Shown in pieces: positions 47,700 to 58,781 of a DNA stretch of 64,000 bases. This DNA is from Norana najaformis. Taxonomy: Eukaryota; Annelida; Clitellata; Crassiclitellata; Hormogastridae. The number at the start of each line of letters is the position of its first letter. Position 1 is the stretch's first letter. The position numbers were made by a program, and so were the translations under genes. Under the pieces are notes generated by a model. That model did not search any database and had not been told where the DNA came from. It saw only the letters and a program-made list of their open reading frames with translations. Location: NCBI GenBank assembly GCA_964023275.1, contig OZ029915.1:1829631-1893630 (forward strand). The letters run 5' to 3'.

Positions 47700-48910
47700 G
47701 AAATGGGGTTTAATTAATAGAGGCATACGGGGATTTATGCCCCCACCCTCGGCAGGAACGACTTACCTGTGCTTCAGGTAGGAATGATGCCTAATGCGAC
47801 GAACTCAACATAATTACTATGAGTGATGATGAACTCAGCTTAATTACAATGAGTGGTGATACTGTGATCATTTAATCTCGATTTAGTTGTTTTGACAGAG
47901 TATTATTTTGATTTCATGTGTTGTTGATAATGATGTAACATACTCATTTTCCTAAACTTACTGAACAATATTTTAGGTAATTTATTTTGCATTTTATGAA
48001 TAAATAAAATTAGTTTATTAATGTCTTGTAATGTGATGTTTGTAAATGACTTGTTACTAATTGCAAGCCACGGTTTTAGTAACAGATTTATGTATGCTAA
48101 AAGCTCAATATAACACGCTTTGTTATGACACAAATTCTGATATAACATGGATCTCAAAATTAGTTCAGCTATAGGAAATAAATTCGTTATAAGTTGGTTC
48201 TTATATAATTCCCAATGAAAACATTGTAGTGAGTTCCTGGTGTTTTTAAAATTTTTGTCTTCAAAATGAGTCAAATCATTTTGAAATACAACTATGTACA
48301 TATCCACAAGAACATTTCTGAGGAATGTAATGTCATGTAAAATGATGAGTTGTACTATAAGTAACAGTCTGCTTCTTGGGTTGTAAATGTATTTGTAATT
48401 GCAAATTTGTATATTGCCCTTTCGGGAGAATCTCTGACAACACAAAACCGTGATAGAGGAGAATAGTTTTCAAATGCTTATAGAAAGGGTTATGTCCCGT
48501 CTGAGGAGTTCATTTGAATCTGTGCTATATAAATGCATGATTCTGAAAAAATCTGCATATTAGCTTCTAAGGCCTTTAATTGTCGGAAACTCAAAAAGAC
48601 ACGGGAAGCAAATGGATGAAACACTTTTGCCTTTTTTTGTATTGCGTGAATAGCTCAAACTATTTTACTGATTTACTGATGCAAAGGAGTTTTCGTGCAG
48701 CGATGTTTTATTACATTACACAGATTTTTTATCGTATACACATGACATAATTTTTGTATATTTTTCAGTCTAACTATACATGTATATGTGGTTTTCTATA
48801 TATCCGTACACTGGTGACATGTATATGTATGTCTTATCACATTACACTTCAGTACAGTATATTACTTTACATGATCAGTTACGTACAATCAAATCCTATT
48901 TTTGTTTCTG
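47700..48910. other. Gene-free AT-rich stretch
   Basis: A weak 180-codon minus-strand frame (47903-48445) shows no recognisable domain and its composition follows the local AT bias. Otherwise unique sequence with no call. Confidence 0.3.
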
Positions 48911-48914
48911 ATAT

Positions 48915-49010
48915 TGTCTCATCTTGTCTTCAACCCTCCTCTAGCCGAGGATTGGCTGCACCACAGACTGTTTTGTGCCGTCTGCTTCTGTCCCTTGTCT
49001 CTTGTTATTT
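48915..49010 (-). mobile_element. LINE 3'-end fragment, minus strand
   Basis: Shares tagccgaggattggctgcac and gtctgcttctgtccc with the 41.3-kb copy, the last roughly 90 bp of that LINE family. Confidence 0.6.
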
Positions 49011-49289
49011 TGATATTTCTGATATTACTCGAGTGAAATTTAATGTTTTTATTTCATTTTATAACATTTACATTACATGAGTGAAGATTAGCGCTTTTAT
49101 TTGTTCAGTTTCGTTAGGGTACTTCAGGGATTTCTAGGCATTTGTTTAACGTGTTTACCGGTTGTAGATGATTGGCTGTGTTGTGAGTGTGTGTGATAGG
49201 AAAGATAACATGATTTAGAATTTGTGATCTGAAGTTTGCAAACTGCATCTGATGGCTTTGTATTTGGTTGTTGTCAGTTCTGGGCAAGA

Positions 49290-49640
49290 AACGTTGCTAA
49301 TTTCTTGTTGTTGTTGTTGTTTGTTGTCGTTATTGTTTTTTTGCGGCTTGTGTTGCAATGTCTGGATTGCTTGTGTCTATGTATATATGGATTTATGTAT
49401 GTAGATGTGTGTATATGTATGTGTGTGTGTAGGGATGTGTGTGTATATGTATGCGTGTATGTAGATATGTGTGTATGCATGTATGTCTGTGTGTGTACAT
49501 GTATGTATGTATAGATGAATATACATGTGTATGTACTGGTATTTATGTATGAAATGTATGTGAATATATGCATGAATGAATGTATCTATTTATGTATATA
49601 TGTATGTATATATGTATGTATGTACCACTCAGAAGCACTT
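49290..49640. repeat. (GTAT/TGTA)n and (GTT)n tracts
   Basis: tgtatgtatgtgtgtgtgta runs over about 270 bp after a gttgttgttgtt start. Confidence 0.7.
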
Positions 49641-50374
49641 CTTGTAGCTCATCTTGTTGTATTGTTACTGTGCAGAGTGGCTGATATCCTATTGTTATGG
49701 GGTGTATTATTGTCACTGTTATTGCAGCTGATGTTGCATTGTTTGGGTTATTGTTTTTTGTTGCTGGTCTTGGTGTTGTATTGTTGCTATTGTTGTTATT
49801 TCTCTTGTGTTGTTGTTGATGTATTGTTTTGTGATGATCAGTCTTACTGTTGAAACAACTTGCATTGCACTTCTCAGCTGATTATAATTTTTAAACCGTG
49901 TGCCTTTTGTTTTGATTTATTGTTTTTGCTCTGACACGTTTACGTTTTTCTAATTAAAATCAGATTCTGTGCTGAGCATCTCTTTCCAGATGTGTTTTTA
50001 TGTTACCGTAATTTCATATCGGCTCAGGTTGCTCTGTGCGCCATGACCCAGCTTTGCATTTGCTCATGATCAGCGGTTTATCACGGTCTTAACTCAGCCA
50101 CTGCCATACTCGGGTGGTGCCAGTCCCAAGCCTGGATGAAGGAGGAGGGCGATGTCAAGGATCAGGCCACTGGACTGTGGTCAGGGTAATGGGCCCCCAG
50201 ACAGCCGTGTAACTGGGCCCATAGGGGACCCGTGTGCCACTGGTGGCAACAGATGGCCAGCCGCGAGTCCAGTTAACATGGCTGTCAGATGACTTGCAAC
50301 TGACATTGGGTAACTAAATGTCATGGCCATTGATTTTCCTCAGTTAGGCTCTCAAAGTATGGCAAGTAATATAG

Positions 50375-51020
50375 ATTAGCACCCATTCAGACGGGCAGGG
50401 GTGGTGAAGGATCTCAAAAATGAGCACATCAAGGCCGTACAATCGCTGTAGAAGAACATGTACAAACATACCTGCGCTTGTGTTGGTCAAACTTTGCAAA
50501 ATCCTTCTCACAATAATTTCAGATGTATGCGTACCACCCTAAACACACACACACACACACATCCCAAACAGCAACGCCATATGTAGGACATAGGAAGCAG
50601 ATATGACAAAATTACCATATGGGATTGATACGACCTATATATGGCCCCATATGGTGGTACATATGAAGCCCATGTGGAGTTATTATCAGGTGGGCTTCAT
50701 GTGTCCCACATTGTTGTTGGGAATACACATACATGCTCGCATGCGTGCACACACAGGTGCACACGTTAATTGCTATTTTTTACAGGCAGCTTTTGCTTTC
50801 CATAAAACTCTTAATTTGAGGCACAAACATTGATTTTTCTCAGTTAGGGTCTCAGAGTATGGCAAGTAATAGAGATGCTACCATATACCACTGAATCTTG
50901 GGTTAGCACGGTCCATACAAGGGGACCTTAAATGACGGGGCACCCACTCAAACGGGCAGCGGTGGTGAAGGATCTCACCCGATCAGTTCGTTGAAAAATG
51001 AGCAGGGTTGAGGTCATGTT
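50375..51020 (+). mobile_element. Two SINE family A body copies
   Basis: 50375-50475 (cacccattcagacgggcagg, atcgctgtagaagaacatgt) and 50880-51015 (gaatcttgggttagcacggt, cactcaaacgggcagcggtg). Both are preceded by the same agtatggcaagtaata segment, so the unit is duplicated about 500 bp apart. Confidence 0.6.
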
Positions 51021-51127
51021 TTGAGAGGTGCAGTACTGTAAAGCGGCTGTAGATGTTTCCAGGTTAGATTCGATTTTGATTACTGACTGACTAATTTACT
51101 TGCTTTAGAAATTCTCAAAATTGTGTG

Positions 51128-51274
<147 letters not shown>

Positions 51275-51559
51275 ACTTGACGTAGTGCTTTTTAAGTACC
51301 TCTCAGAAGTGCTTCTCATACTGCAACCTAGCTAACCTAAACAAATGCGCCTTAAGGAAGGCTGAAAACGTAAGCCGACCAGTCAGATGGAATAGACGTA
51401 TGCAAGGAAAGACAGCTCCAAAAAGACGGATGGATAGACGGATGGATCTTTGATGAGGGTGCCTCTGACACTCAATCTTGTCCTAGAGGCTGCTTTTATT
51501 CGCCGCACCAACAGCGGTTGTTAGCAGCACCTGCCCATGTACACACCCTCCCTTGAAAA

Positions 51560-52075
51560 AGCCGTTATTCTGACCATATATGGTTGCCATCCTGTCTCCA
51601 AGACTCCGTTCTTCTTCGCCGCCGGATATCGCTGGCGCCCCCTATCGCGCGGTGATCAATGATATTAATTCTTAATCCGCCGCTCGAATCGTCAGCGGAC
51701 GACACCTGCGCACGCCGGATGACAATAAAGCCGCTCGGCTGGCGCCGCATTATTTGATCATCCGTCTGCCATTAATAATTGTCGCATATTGAGCCCACGA
51801 TAATGCGCGGACGGCGTACATTAGTTCGACCTTCTTTCACATTCGTGTCCAATTATTGCGCCCAGCGCGCTCCATCGCCGCATTATTGCGCCCAGCGCGT
51901 CCCATCGATAGACCAAAATGTCCGCCAGGAAGTCGTTCGCTTGACAATGGCAGACGTTATCGGAAAATTGTACCAGGTGGCTAACGAACAATGTCCAATT
52001 ATTGTTCAGTTTTCATCGCAGTTTCGATTAACGGGGTTCTTTAATAGGCCGGCCAAAAATCAATAAGTTTTCGAG
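51560..52075. promoter_or_regulatory. CpG-rich unique segment with a perfect CArG box
   Basis: 51574-51583 is CCATATATGG, the SRF-site consensus. The segment is rich in CG (cgccgccggatatcgctggc) and TAAT-core motifs (gatattaattcttaatcc), and repeats tattgcgcccagcgcg twice (51854, 51882). No exon is recognisable. Enhancer or promoter role is inference. Confidence 0.35.
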
Positions 52076-52519
52076 CGGAATTAGATGTTCGGAAACGCTT
52101 TCTTTGCGCCGATAGATATCGACTTTATGCCTCATGCATCAGCGCTTCGTATGCACGCTCAACATGTTTACAAGTGAGGCAGCATATGGGTCCACGCCTA
52201 CTTTCTGGCGAATTATGTATTCTGGGTTAGCGCTAAAATGGGCAATTGTAGTATGCTGTAGCGCATTTTCAGGGCGACAACAAACGAAGTCCAAGATTCT
52301 AACTTGCTTGTGATTTTGCGCCACTTATGCAGTCTTGTATATGCTAAAAACTTCAAATGTCTTATAGAGTGCGTGTCTAATAGTAGCCGTGTCTACTTCA
52401 GATTCTGCAGATTCTGTTAACCGTCCCATGCATGGAAACCCAATATCATTTGTTACTATATTAAAGTGTCATATTCGAGCACATTTGTGGTTTCACTTAA
52501 CTAAAAAGTTACATCTCTG

Positions 52520-52673
52520 CAGGGTGGCAGATTTAGCTATAGGCGTGGGGGCGGGTCGCCCCTACGCGCCCGTCTTGGTTATATGCCGGCGCCCCTCAGA
52601 CCAAACCCAGAATGTGGCGCCCCTCTGAAAATGCTCTTGCCCCTCCCAAGCAAAAATCCTGGAGCCGCCACTG
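52520..52673. mobile_element. hAT-like MITE, second copy
   Basis: cagggtggcagatttagcta at the left and gagccgccactg at the right, with the shared core cgcccctcagaccaaaccca. No clean target duplication. Confidence 0.6.
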
Positions 52674-52843
52674 CTGTGAAGGGTGTCAGCTGACCTGGGA
52701 CTTTTCCGTGACCGGCTCCAACAACATGCAACACGTTTCGATAAAGGTAAAAGGTGAAGGTAACGAATCCCCACCAGTTTCCAGTCACTACAGAAACTCT
52801 TCAGAGTGTAGTCTCGATGTTTGAATAAAGATCTTACGACTGG

Positions 52844-52844
<1 letters not shown>

Positions 52845-52875
<31 letters not shown>

Positions 52876-53070
52876 GACAATTTATATAGCGCCGTAGCAC
52901 AGCCGAGGCCGAAGAAAAGGGCGCTGTACAAGAGTTCAAGAATCAACTACAGTCATAAGATATCCTAAAAAGATGTGTCTTGAGTCGTGACTTGAATGTG
53001 TCCAGGGATAGGGCATTCGTCACATTCTCAGGAAGACTGTTCCACGCACATGACCACAACATTGTAGAAA
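52845..53070 (+). repeat. Interspersed repeat family D (tatagcgccgtagcac)
   Basis: An ATA microsatellite then tttatatagcgccgtagcac, cgaggccgaagaaaagggcg, and a body with tgacttgaatgtgtccaggg. It directly abuts a SINE family A copy. Confidence 0.7.
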
Positions 53071-53074
53071 ACGA

Positions 53075-53350
53075 ACACATCCCAATGTAAATGTAAGTCG
53101 TTTTCTACAGCGACCGCATGGCCTCGACCTGCTGTTTCTTCAGTGCATTTATCGGGTGAGATCCTTCACCACCGCTGCCCGTTATGATGGACTCCACGCC
53201 ATATGAGGTCCTCGTGTACGGGCCGTGCTAGCCCGAGATTAATATCTCTTCAATAAGCTACTATCGGTATGCGAACCGGCATCTTCACCCATAGAGACGC
53301 CTTGACATACGCTTTAACCAATTAGCTGACTAAACCAGTTGCCCTATCGC
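53075..53350 (-). mobile_element. SINE family A copy, minus strand
   Basis: Reverse of the family body (tcgggtgagatccttcacca, cgtgtacgggccgtgctagc), followed by a tRNA-like head read on the minus strand (A box tagtcagctaattggttaaag, B box ccggttcgcatacc, ending near 53345). Confidence 0.65.
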
Positions 53351-53765
53351 AATTGTTTTGGAGTGTATGGCCTATAGATGTATGCTAAGACAGCTGATAT
53401 AGATTTAGTAATTTTCCTTGTATACCACCTTGTGGAGTGTCATGAATGGTAGGAGAACTAATATATTTATATGTATATATAACCCACTATCTCAGTATTG
53501 CGACTCGATCGCTAGACTCTTCAGGAAGCCGCATCCCACTTAGCTGCACTAAGAAAAACCAGGCAAAAACGTAGGCCTTTTTCTTCACGTCCAGTCGGAA
53601 GTTTCAGCTGATGACCTCTGACCTTTGCACCGTCCCTGGTCTGCCGAGAAGAACTTCTGTGGGTCCACGTGATCAACGCCTTTCAAAATTTTAAAGGTTT
53701 CTACGACGTCACTTCTCGTCATTCTCATCTGCATGCCTTTCAGTCTCAGTTCCTTGAGTCTCTCC

Positions 53766-53931
53766 CAGTGGCGGATCCAGGATTGCTTGAGTGGGGACAA
53801 GGGCATTTCCTGAGGTGCGCCACAGTCTGGCAGTCCACCATGCACGGGTCTATTCTGAGGGGTGCCGGCATATAACCAAGAGGGGCGCGGGGACGAACTG
53901 CCTCCCCACATATATAGCTAACTCGTCACTG
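53766..53931. mobile_element. hAT-like MITE with terminal inverted repeats
   Basis: 166 bp with ends cagtggcggatcc and tcgtcactg (inverted, imperfect), flanked by gtctctcc and gtctcttc, an 8-bp target duplication with one mismatch. CAGTGGCG ends plus 8-bp duplications fit the hAT superfamily; it encodes no transposase. Confidence 0.7.
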
Positions 53932-54094
53932 GTCTCTTCTTATGGGGCATAAATCCACATCCCTCAGTTATCCGTGTTGCCTTGCACTGCACTCAATCAA
54001 TTAACTGAATGTCCTTCACAGTTAATCTTTATCTTCATCTGTCAAGCATCGACCCCTATACACCCTCGTGAGAGGAAGTAGGAAGGATGGGAAA

Positions 54095-54205
54095 CAGTGG
54101 CGGCTCCAGGATTGCTTGCGTGGGGACTGTGCTATAGCAGTTCCAGAGGGGCGCCACATTCTGGCAGTCCTCCATGCACGGGTCTGGTCTGAGGAGCGCC
54201 AGCAT
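54095..54205. mobile_element. hAT-like MITE, truncated copy
   Basis: Begins cagtggcggctccaggattg and shares ctggcagtcctccatgcacg with the 53.8-kb element; the other end is lost. Confidence 0.55.
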
Positions 54206-54309
54206 ATGTTCTCATTCTGTACTATCGAGTAAAGAGAGCCTGGCAGGTGAGAGGGTGAACCCCGTGCATGTATGTCTATATACATATTAGAGAAAGAGAT
54301 CATTCAAGG

Positions 54310-54560
54310 CACAATAATTATTCCTGGATCCAGAGCTCGTGGAAGACCCAAGTGACATGGATTGATAACATCAAGTCATGGACTGAATTATCGTTCGACC
54401 AGTTATTACAGGAGACGAGGGACAGAAGCAGATGGCACAAAATTGTCCGTGGCCTTAACAGAAAGTCAAACCCACATCTAGCTTATACGGAGTCAGATGA
54501 TGAAAATATTGCGGTGGCTCAAACCAGGTTCTTAACATGGCGCTGCATAAATGCTCAAAT
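54310..54560 (+). mobile_element. LINE 3'-end fragment
   Basis: Open frame with SSWKTQVTWIDNIKSWTELS and [16 protein letters not shown], the C-terminal pol block of the same LINE family as at 28.9, 41.3 and 48.9 kb. The frame stays open to 54699 but the extra sequence is not recognised. Confidence 0.65.
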
Positions 54561-54719
54561 ACACTACACCCGTATAGCACCTAAAATTCAGGGAGGAACT
54601 AGAACCTTGTTCCCTCCTACAGAAGTTTATGCTCATAGAATGCGTAACTTCTCCATGGCGAACTTGTGTCCATGCAGGCATTATCGGCGCCAGCTGTAGG
54701 CTGTTCGACAATCGAAGAC

Positions 54720-55990
54720 AATACTGTTACACAATATTATGAAGCTGTTCTGTAGTTGCTTGTGTTTCGGCCGATTACGTGTATTCTTAAGCAATAACAT
54801 CTTGAAGGTATGTTATTTACAAAAGAATTCCCGTTCTCAGCTGATCAAGAGGGAACTCTCGTCGACGAAGATTCTCTCACTGTCCGCCAGATGTCTTCGG
54901 TGCTGCTGCAGAACAATTTTTTCCATGATAAAGGTTAAGTACAGGTATTCCTACACCAGAAATTAAGTTGGAAGATGTTTGCCTATTTATAAGGCATAAT
55001 CAGTACCTGGTCAACAGCTAAGCGCAACACGACACGAAATGTGCTGTTGAATACGAAATTTGAATCTGAAAGTTAGGCCGAGCCATGTGCATTTACATGA
55101 CTTGAATTGTACATGACTGACTTGTATATGGTTGACTCCTTAACCTTATTGTAAAACCGCCAGGAGTCGTGCTTCCTGACTTGTTGAACTTCCGATGAAA
55201 CCGTGGGGGTTATTGGTGCCGCACCCCGCTGCAAGTCAGGCCTCAACAAAATGCTATGTCCTGGTTATTTCTGTGCTGTTGGAATTTCTAGCCTACTTGT
55301 GATAATCCTATGACGCAAGTTGGACCTATTCTTTGTTGAATATAAGGCATTCGATTATGCTAGGCATATCAGGTTACCCGATGATGAATTTTATTCGCAG
55401 GCCTAAAATTAATCTCAGACAACGGTTAAGCAATATCAGTTCGATTTTCACTGCTAACATCTCTGATATTCCTTCACATACCTAGGAGCTGAAAGAAACT
55501 CTATCGATGCAGTTGCTTTCCACAGGGGTCTTGTAACCCCTATATATATACGTTCGACGCAAAATAGGCAGATGACGCAGAGACTGCTTATATATCTTCA
55601 TGACGCACAAATGGTCTATCTATAGCATCCATTAAGTTTCGCACTACGCACACTATACTGACGAAAGAATACTGCAGGCCTAAAAGATATGCCTTAGGCC
55701 TGTATTGTATTACAATGATTGATATATTGATATAACCTTGTAACGCTGCTCGTTATTCTTTACTGCACTGGTCAGGTTAACCTAAGTGTGTGTGCTTTGC
55801 AATTATTTTCATTGTAAAATAATTGTCAAACCGGCAATGTGTTAAAACTGAAAACTATGAAAACTCATTTTGTAAATGGAGCAATCCATGGTATTTGGCA
55901 AGAATTTTACCCTTTTGGATTTCCCTGCTGATAACAAGCACGCCTAAGTTTGCATTATTTGATATTGTCTGCAAACCAATAAACTTTCAT
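54720..55990. other. Unassigned unique AT-rich stretch
   Basis: No recognised exon, repeat family or structure. Confidence 0.3.
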
Positions 55991-55997
55991 TTATGCT

Positions 55998-56215
55998 AAA
56001 TAGGCTATGAAGCTTTTATACTGAAATTCTTGGTAAACTAAAAAACGGTCTCGTTTATAATAAATAGGCTATGTAGCTTTTATACTGAAATTCTTGGTAT
56101 ACCGATAAACGGTCTCATTTATAATAAATAGGCTATGAAGCTTTTATACTGAAATTCTTGATAAACAGATAAACGGTTTCATTTACAATAAATAGGCTAT
56201 GGTGCTTTTCTACTG
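55998..56215. repeat. 64-bp tandem repeat, 3.4 units
   Basis: Units begin aaataggctatgaagctttt and include actgaaattcttggta and aaacggtctc. Confidence 0.8.
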
Positions 56216-56384
56216 TCATATACGAGATACACAGCCTTTTACGTATAAATAACTTCACCATATGTGTACAAATGATGTCGCATAGAATAACTCAAAGTAT
56301 CCTGTGCGTCGATTTGATGATATCTTGCCTTCTGTATTCTAAAGGTTTCTACAGGCTCATCATCACAGACACCTTTACCGGTTT

Positions 56385-56740
56385 AAACCGATTAAGGTCG
56401 ACTTATACACGAAACTCAAGCCGCATGTCGCCGCATATTGAAAATCAAGTCCGCTAACAAATTCGCCGACGTACATTCGTCGGTCCGTACGTGCATCCGG
56501 CGTCCTGTGATGCGCGTGCATCCGTGCACGTGTCGACGGACACAAAATCGACACAGAATCCGGATTCAGAACTAGGGCATCAGTGATGCGGCGGAGGCAG
56601 CGGCAGAGGCAGCAGCAGCAGGCTGCTGATGGCGCGCGCACATGCAGAGAATCATCATCACGCGCGCTCTGCATAGATGAAGCGCCCAACGCATTTATGT
56701 AGGCAACTGATGAGTTGCGATCGCCAATATAAATGTACGC
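56385..56740. promoter_or_regulatory. CpG-rich unique segment
   Basis: Dense CG in an AT-rich setting (gtccgtacgtgcatccggcg, gcgcgtgcatccgtgcacgt, ggcggaggcagcggcagagg). May be an island promoter or an exon of an unrecognised transcript; no splice-bounded frame identified. Confidence 0.3.
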
Positions 56741-56774
56741 CAACTATTCATCACACTATTTCCAATACGTAACT

Positions 56775-56888
56775 AGTCGTTACAGATATATATTATATAT
56801 ATGTATATATATTATATATATACACATATAAACAGCGCCTACTCTAACAATAGGTGGTTCTGAACTTCCACTTTTCGGATACTTGTAC

Positions 56889-56930
<42 letters not shown>

Positions 56931-57007
56931 TAGTTCATACAGTGGGGTTCTGTACATATATATCGTCTATAACTGGCGTAGAACCCGCATTATATCAACT
57001 ACTTATG

Positions 57008-57030
<23 letters not shown>
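56775..57030. repeat. (TA)n microsatellites
   Basis: Three atatatatat blocks at about 56785-56830, 56890-56930 and 57008-57030. Confidence 0.8.
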
Positions 57031-57040
<10 letters not shown>

Positions 57041-57304
57041 GTGCATGCAGGGGTGACTGGTATGGGCTGGTCAGCCTCTGATTCTCTTGTTGGAGCGACT
57101 CCCCGCGGTGATCGAACGCGAATGACGGGCGAGGGAGGGGAGATAAGGAGAGAGGGGAGTGAGTCCAGCCTGCATCGATGGTCGGCTGCTGAAGCTGCTG
57201 CTGCTGAGACTGGCCAAGGATCGACGACGGACAAGTCGATCGATCGGCCCCTGATATATAATGGACGCACACGCCCTGTCACTAGTCACCGGCGGGTCGA
57301 TTGC

Positions 57305-57600
57305 GATTACGAGACAGATAGACAGGCACACAGGCAGGCAGGCAGGGGGCAGATGGATAGATACAAAGATAGACGGAAACACAGACAGACACAAGGATAG
57401 ACGGACACGCAGAAAAAGATACAGACATACACAGAAAGTCACACGCACACACACAAAGATTGAAGCAGACGCACAGGGAAACATAGAGCAGTACACACAG
57501 ACAGACACAAGGATAGACGGACAAGTAGAAAAAGATACAAACAGACATACACACACACGCGCACACATCTCGAAGCAAACGCACATGCAAACGCAGAGCA
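57305..57600. repeat. (GACA)n-like degenerate repeat
   Basis: acagacagacacaaggatag recurs at about 57381 and 57498 within gacagata-type units. Confidence 0.7.
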
Positions 57601-57954
57601 GTTGGTTATCTTGCTTTCATCTCATCTCCTTACTTTGCCCCATCTCTGACCATAACATCAAAGTAGGTTGGGAAGCCCTTTGCATGCAGACAAACACTTC
57701 AAATTTTTGGGGAACCCACACGTAAGGGATTTTTTAAAAGAAAAATTATCATTCCGCTAATCCGTTATTGCGCGTAAATAATACGGACCGGAACATTCAG
57801 CTGTAAGTAAGTAAGTAATGCATTTGTTAACACGCCATATATCCACATGTCCATGTTGTCCGTTCAGTCTGAGTAAATATTTGAACAAACGGTAAAAATA
57901 TAGGCTAAAACATTGCCTTCACTAGTCTACATTACACCACCGCACAAATAGGCC

Positions 57955-58265
57955 ATCACTATAAATGGTAATTGTAACTGGACATTTATAAAGCGCCACT
58001 TCAAGAATAAACTCATCAGGAACGCTCCCGACCCAGACCAGTGGGACCACTGTCATATAATACAGACTTCGGGTGCTTGCGAAACTGCGGAAGGGACAAA
58101 CTGAGGAGCCCGAGCCGCAACTCACGAGAAAGGCTATTCCAGCTGGTAGGTCCAACACAGGCAAAGCTTCTACGCTGAGCCGTAGAAGTACGCTTACGTG
58201 GGACAGTGAAAAATGCTCTGTCCATGTGCTCTTGTCTGTTCGAGCCCATTCTGAAAGCTGAAGAT
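57955..58265 (-). mobile_element. LINE 3'-end remnant encoding a GP-WNSL block
   Basis: The minus-strand frame contains CVGPTSWNSLSRELRLG and FRKHPKSVLY, resembling the GPxxWNSLPxxLR...FKxxLKTxLF terminal block common in invertebrate LINEs. Begins from a tttataaagcgcc edge typical of these repeats. Confidence 0.55.
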
Positions 58266-58781
58266 AGAACAATTAAAACAAATAGCTTTGTTTATTTTCA
58301 TACCCTATCACGCGGGTCAGGCGGATGTAAACTGAGCTTCTGTATACCAACTAGAAGCCGTCAGCTGTTATTTTTCCAACTTGTTTCAACAAAACAGTTT
58401 GTCAAGATTTGTAAATATTGAAAAACGAAACTGCAGAAATGTAACAACTCTACAGAAATCTCAAGTGAACCGTAAAGGCTGACATACACAGAATACGACT
58501 TGTGGTCGAAAGTAGTTGGGGAGGACCTAAGGGCAGGAGCGAATGTAGGGGGTAATTTATCTTCCATTACGAGACAGTCTAAACCATGGGGGAAATATCT
58601 TAGAAAACAGCAAACTATATAGGCCTAGTGAACATGTATCTTTAATGAAAAATAGACTGGGAAAGATCTATAGATAAGAGCGAAATGCATAGTGGACAGG
58701 TGGTGATGGTTTGAAAAATTGGGGAGGAAAGTTCCCTTCCTTTGTTACAAATAACACCCTGGTTATAAACTCAAAAAGGCT

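Noticed and set aside
47903-48445. 180-codon minus-strand frame as a gene
   Set aside because: No recognisable motif, AT-driven Ile/Asn/Lys composition, no promoter or splice support. Kept only as unassigned DNA.
54268-54699. A 143-codon host gene
   Set aside because: Its first third is a LINE pol C-terminus; the rest has no recognised domain.
56854-57725. Frames of 70-170 codons around the CpG and GACA region
   Set aside because: Overlapping frames on both strands with repeat-driven composition; no splice-bounded coding unit.
58016-58249. A small host protein on the minus strand
   Set aside because: The GP-WNSL block is typical of LINE 3' ends.
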